Source: JAHEIJ01 sp040235565
Lineage (GTDB): Bacteria; Pseudomonadota; Gammaproteobacteria; UBA6429; Thiohalophilaceae
Length of the DNA stretch: 22,720 nt
Reading direction: 5' to 3'
Assembly: GCA_040235565.1 (NCBI GenBank)
Contig: JBECLA010000033.1
Coordinates: 1 to 22,720, forward strand
Within the stretch, counting starts at the first letter, position 1; every line of letters begins with the position of its first letter. Below, piece after piece: positions 22,231-22,720 of this stretch. Both the position numbers and the translations under genes were made by a program. The notes under the pieces were generated by a model. The model did no database searches, was not told where the DNA came from, and saw nothing but the letters and a program-made list of their open reading frames with translations.

Positions 22231-22257
22231 TGGCCTGATGATTTTTGTGTCAGGCCA
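22231..22257 (-). terminator. Stem-loop overlapping the sixA stop codon
   Basis: TGGCCTGA (22231-22238) and TCAGGCCA (22250-22257) form eight pairs with an 11-base A-rich loop on the minus strand. The stop codon of the phosphatase gene is within the stem. No T-tract follows, so it may stabilise the 3' end or terminate with help. If it fails, sixA transcripts would run on to the terminator at 22016. Confidence 0.4.
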
Positions 22258-22720
22258 ACTCCTTGGGACGACATAACTGCCGCAGGCGCGCCCTGCCTCG
22301 CTGCAATTTTGCCCAGGATTCGGGCACTTCAAACACGGCAACCGCCGCCGTGGTCATGAGTTTGCCGGAGGCCGACAACGTGGGCGGCTCGGGTGCGAGC
22401 CATTCGACCAGATCATCCAGGCCCGGATTGTGAGCCACCAGCAACACACTGTCTGTCTGTTCGGGGACCGAATGCAGGACGTGTAGCAAGGCCGAACGAT
22501 CCGCGAGATAGAGATCCCTGTCGAATTGAATCGGCTCGGAATTCAATTGCAGCGCCTCGACGACGGCGAGCGCGGTTTGTTTGGCGCGTTCAGCGGGGGA
22601 AGACAATACGAGATCGAGAGTGATGTTCTGCTGCTGCAGGTATTGGCCCATGCGGGCGGCGTCCTTACAGCCTCGTTTGTTCAGCGGTCGTTCAAAATCC
22701 GAGCTGGCACCGCTGTGCCA
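22250..22720 (-). CDS. sixA: SixA-type phosphohistidine phosphatase (5' end outside window)
   Basis: The frame stays open to the window edge, so the N-terminus with the catalytic RH(A/G) motif is missing. The visible 156 residues begin WHSGASSDFERPLNKRGCKDAARMGQYL, with the RPLNKRG element typical of SixA. SSPAERAKQTA follows (the second Arg contact), and then LLVAHNPGLDDLVEWL, whose His is the second catalytic one. These are the landmarks of the histidine phosphatase superfamily, and the short length with HNPGLDDL points to SixA, which removes phosphate from His of HPr-type or ArcB-type domains. An internal ATG at 22651 is not the start. The gene ends in a stem-loop and reads toward the putative sRNA locus and engB. 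Confidence 0.88.
   Translation of the reverse strand, partial: WHSGASSDFERPLNKRGCKDAARMGQYLQQQNITLDLVLSSPAERAKQTALAVVEALQLNSEPIQFDRDLYLADRSALLHVLHSVPEQTDSVLLVAHNPGLDDLVEWLAPEPPTLSASGKLMTTAAVAVFEVPESWAKLQRGRARLRQLCRPKELA

Overview
The window is chromosomal housekeeping and accessory DNA from a gammaproteobacterium of moderate GC content. The evidence is gene content and order: a cytochrome c5 / cytochrome c4 pair divergent from engB, convergent ppx and ppk1, an RhlE-type helicase, a periplasmic DsbA, a Tat-exported aldo/keto reductase, and a DUF6231-type protein of the kind seen in Pseudomonas relatives. No transposase, integrase, phage gene, tRNA, rRNA or CRISPR array is visible. Codon use and spacing look native throughout.

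Layout. 1-1351 (+): a HopJ-family protein and two unrecognised small proteins. 1365-2933 (-): a CPA2-type cation:proton antiporter with a C-terminal NAD-binding domain, followed by a 304-base gene-free stretch. 3238-4792 (-): two single-pass envelope proteins, one AsmA/DUF748-like, divergent from a YihY/BrkB-family membrane protein (4935-5828, +). 5854-8138 (-): a Tat aldo/keto reductase behind a 12-helix transporter that resembles the NTP/NDP-exchange type. 8300-9380 (+): two small exported proteins whose upstream regions share an 11-bp-phased TTCAG direct repeat. 9420-14759: rhlE (-) with a long structured leader, ppx (+) and ppk1 (-), the last two meeting tail to tail and forming the polyphosphate cycle. 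14914-15958 (-): a small stand-alone protein resembling the C-terminus of hemolysin/PlsC-type acyltransferases, apparently frameshifted, and a DUF6231 protein. 16037-18548 (-): an EEP-family phosphohydrolase directly behind an acetolactate synthase large subunit. 18637-19891: dsbA (-) divergent from a stand-alone cyclic-nucleotide-binding-domain protein (+) that ends in a textbook terminator. 19987-21813: cytochromes c4 and c5 (-) divergent from engB (+). 22250-22720 (-): a SixA-type phosphatase cut by the window edge.

The most unusual part is 21814-22249, between convergent engB and sixA. Read on the minus strand it contains two successive RNA-like units. Each carries stem-loops with C-rich (UCCC) loops, and each ends in a strong hairpin plus U-tract. 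The two terminator hairpins share the stem core ACCCCGGAAC/GTTCCGGGGT and the loop core TATCCCCACAT. The first unit is preceded by a sigma-E-like promoter (GAACTT, 16 bp, TCTTAA). This is the engB-flanking slot that holds Spot 42 in enterics and ErsA in Pseudomonas, with the same convergent orientation. I read it as a tandem, probably envelope-stress-linked, sRNA locus. Other points worth a check are the shared TTCAG repeats, the A6 frameshift, the Shine-Dalgarno-masking hairpin of the same small gene, and the rhlE leader.
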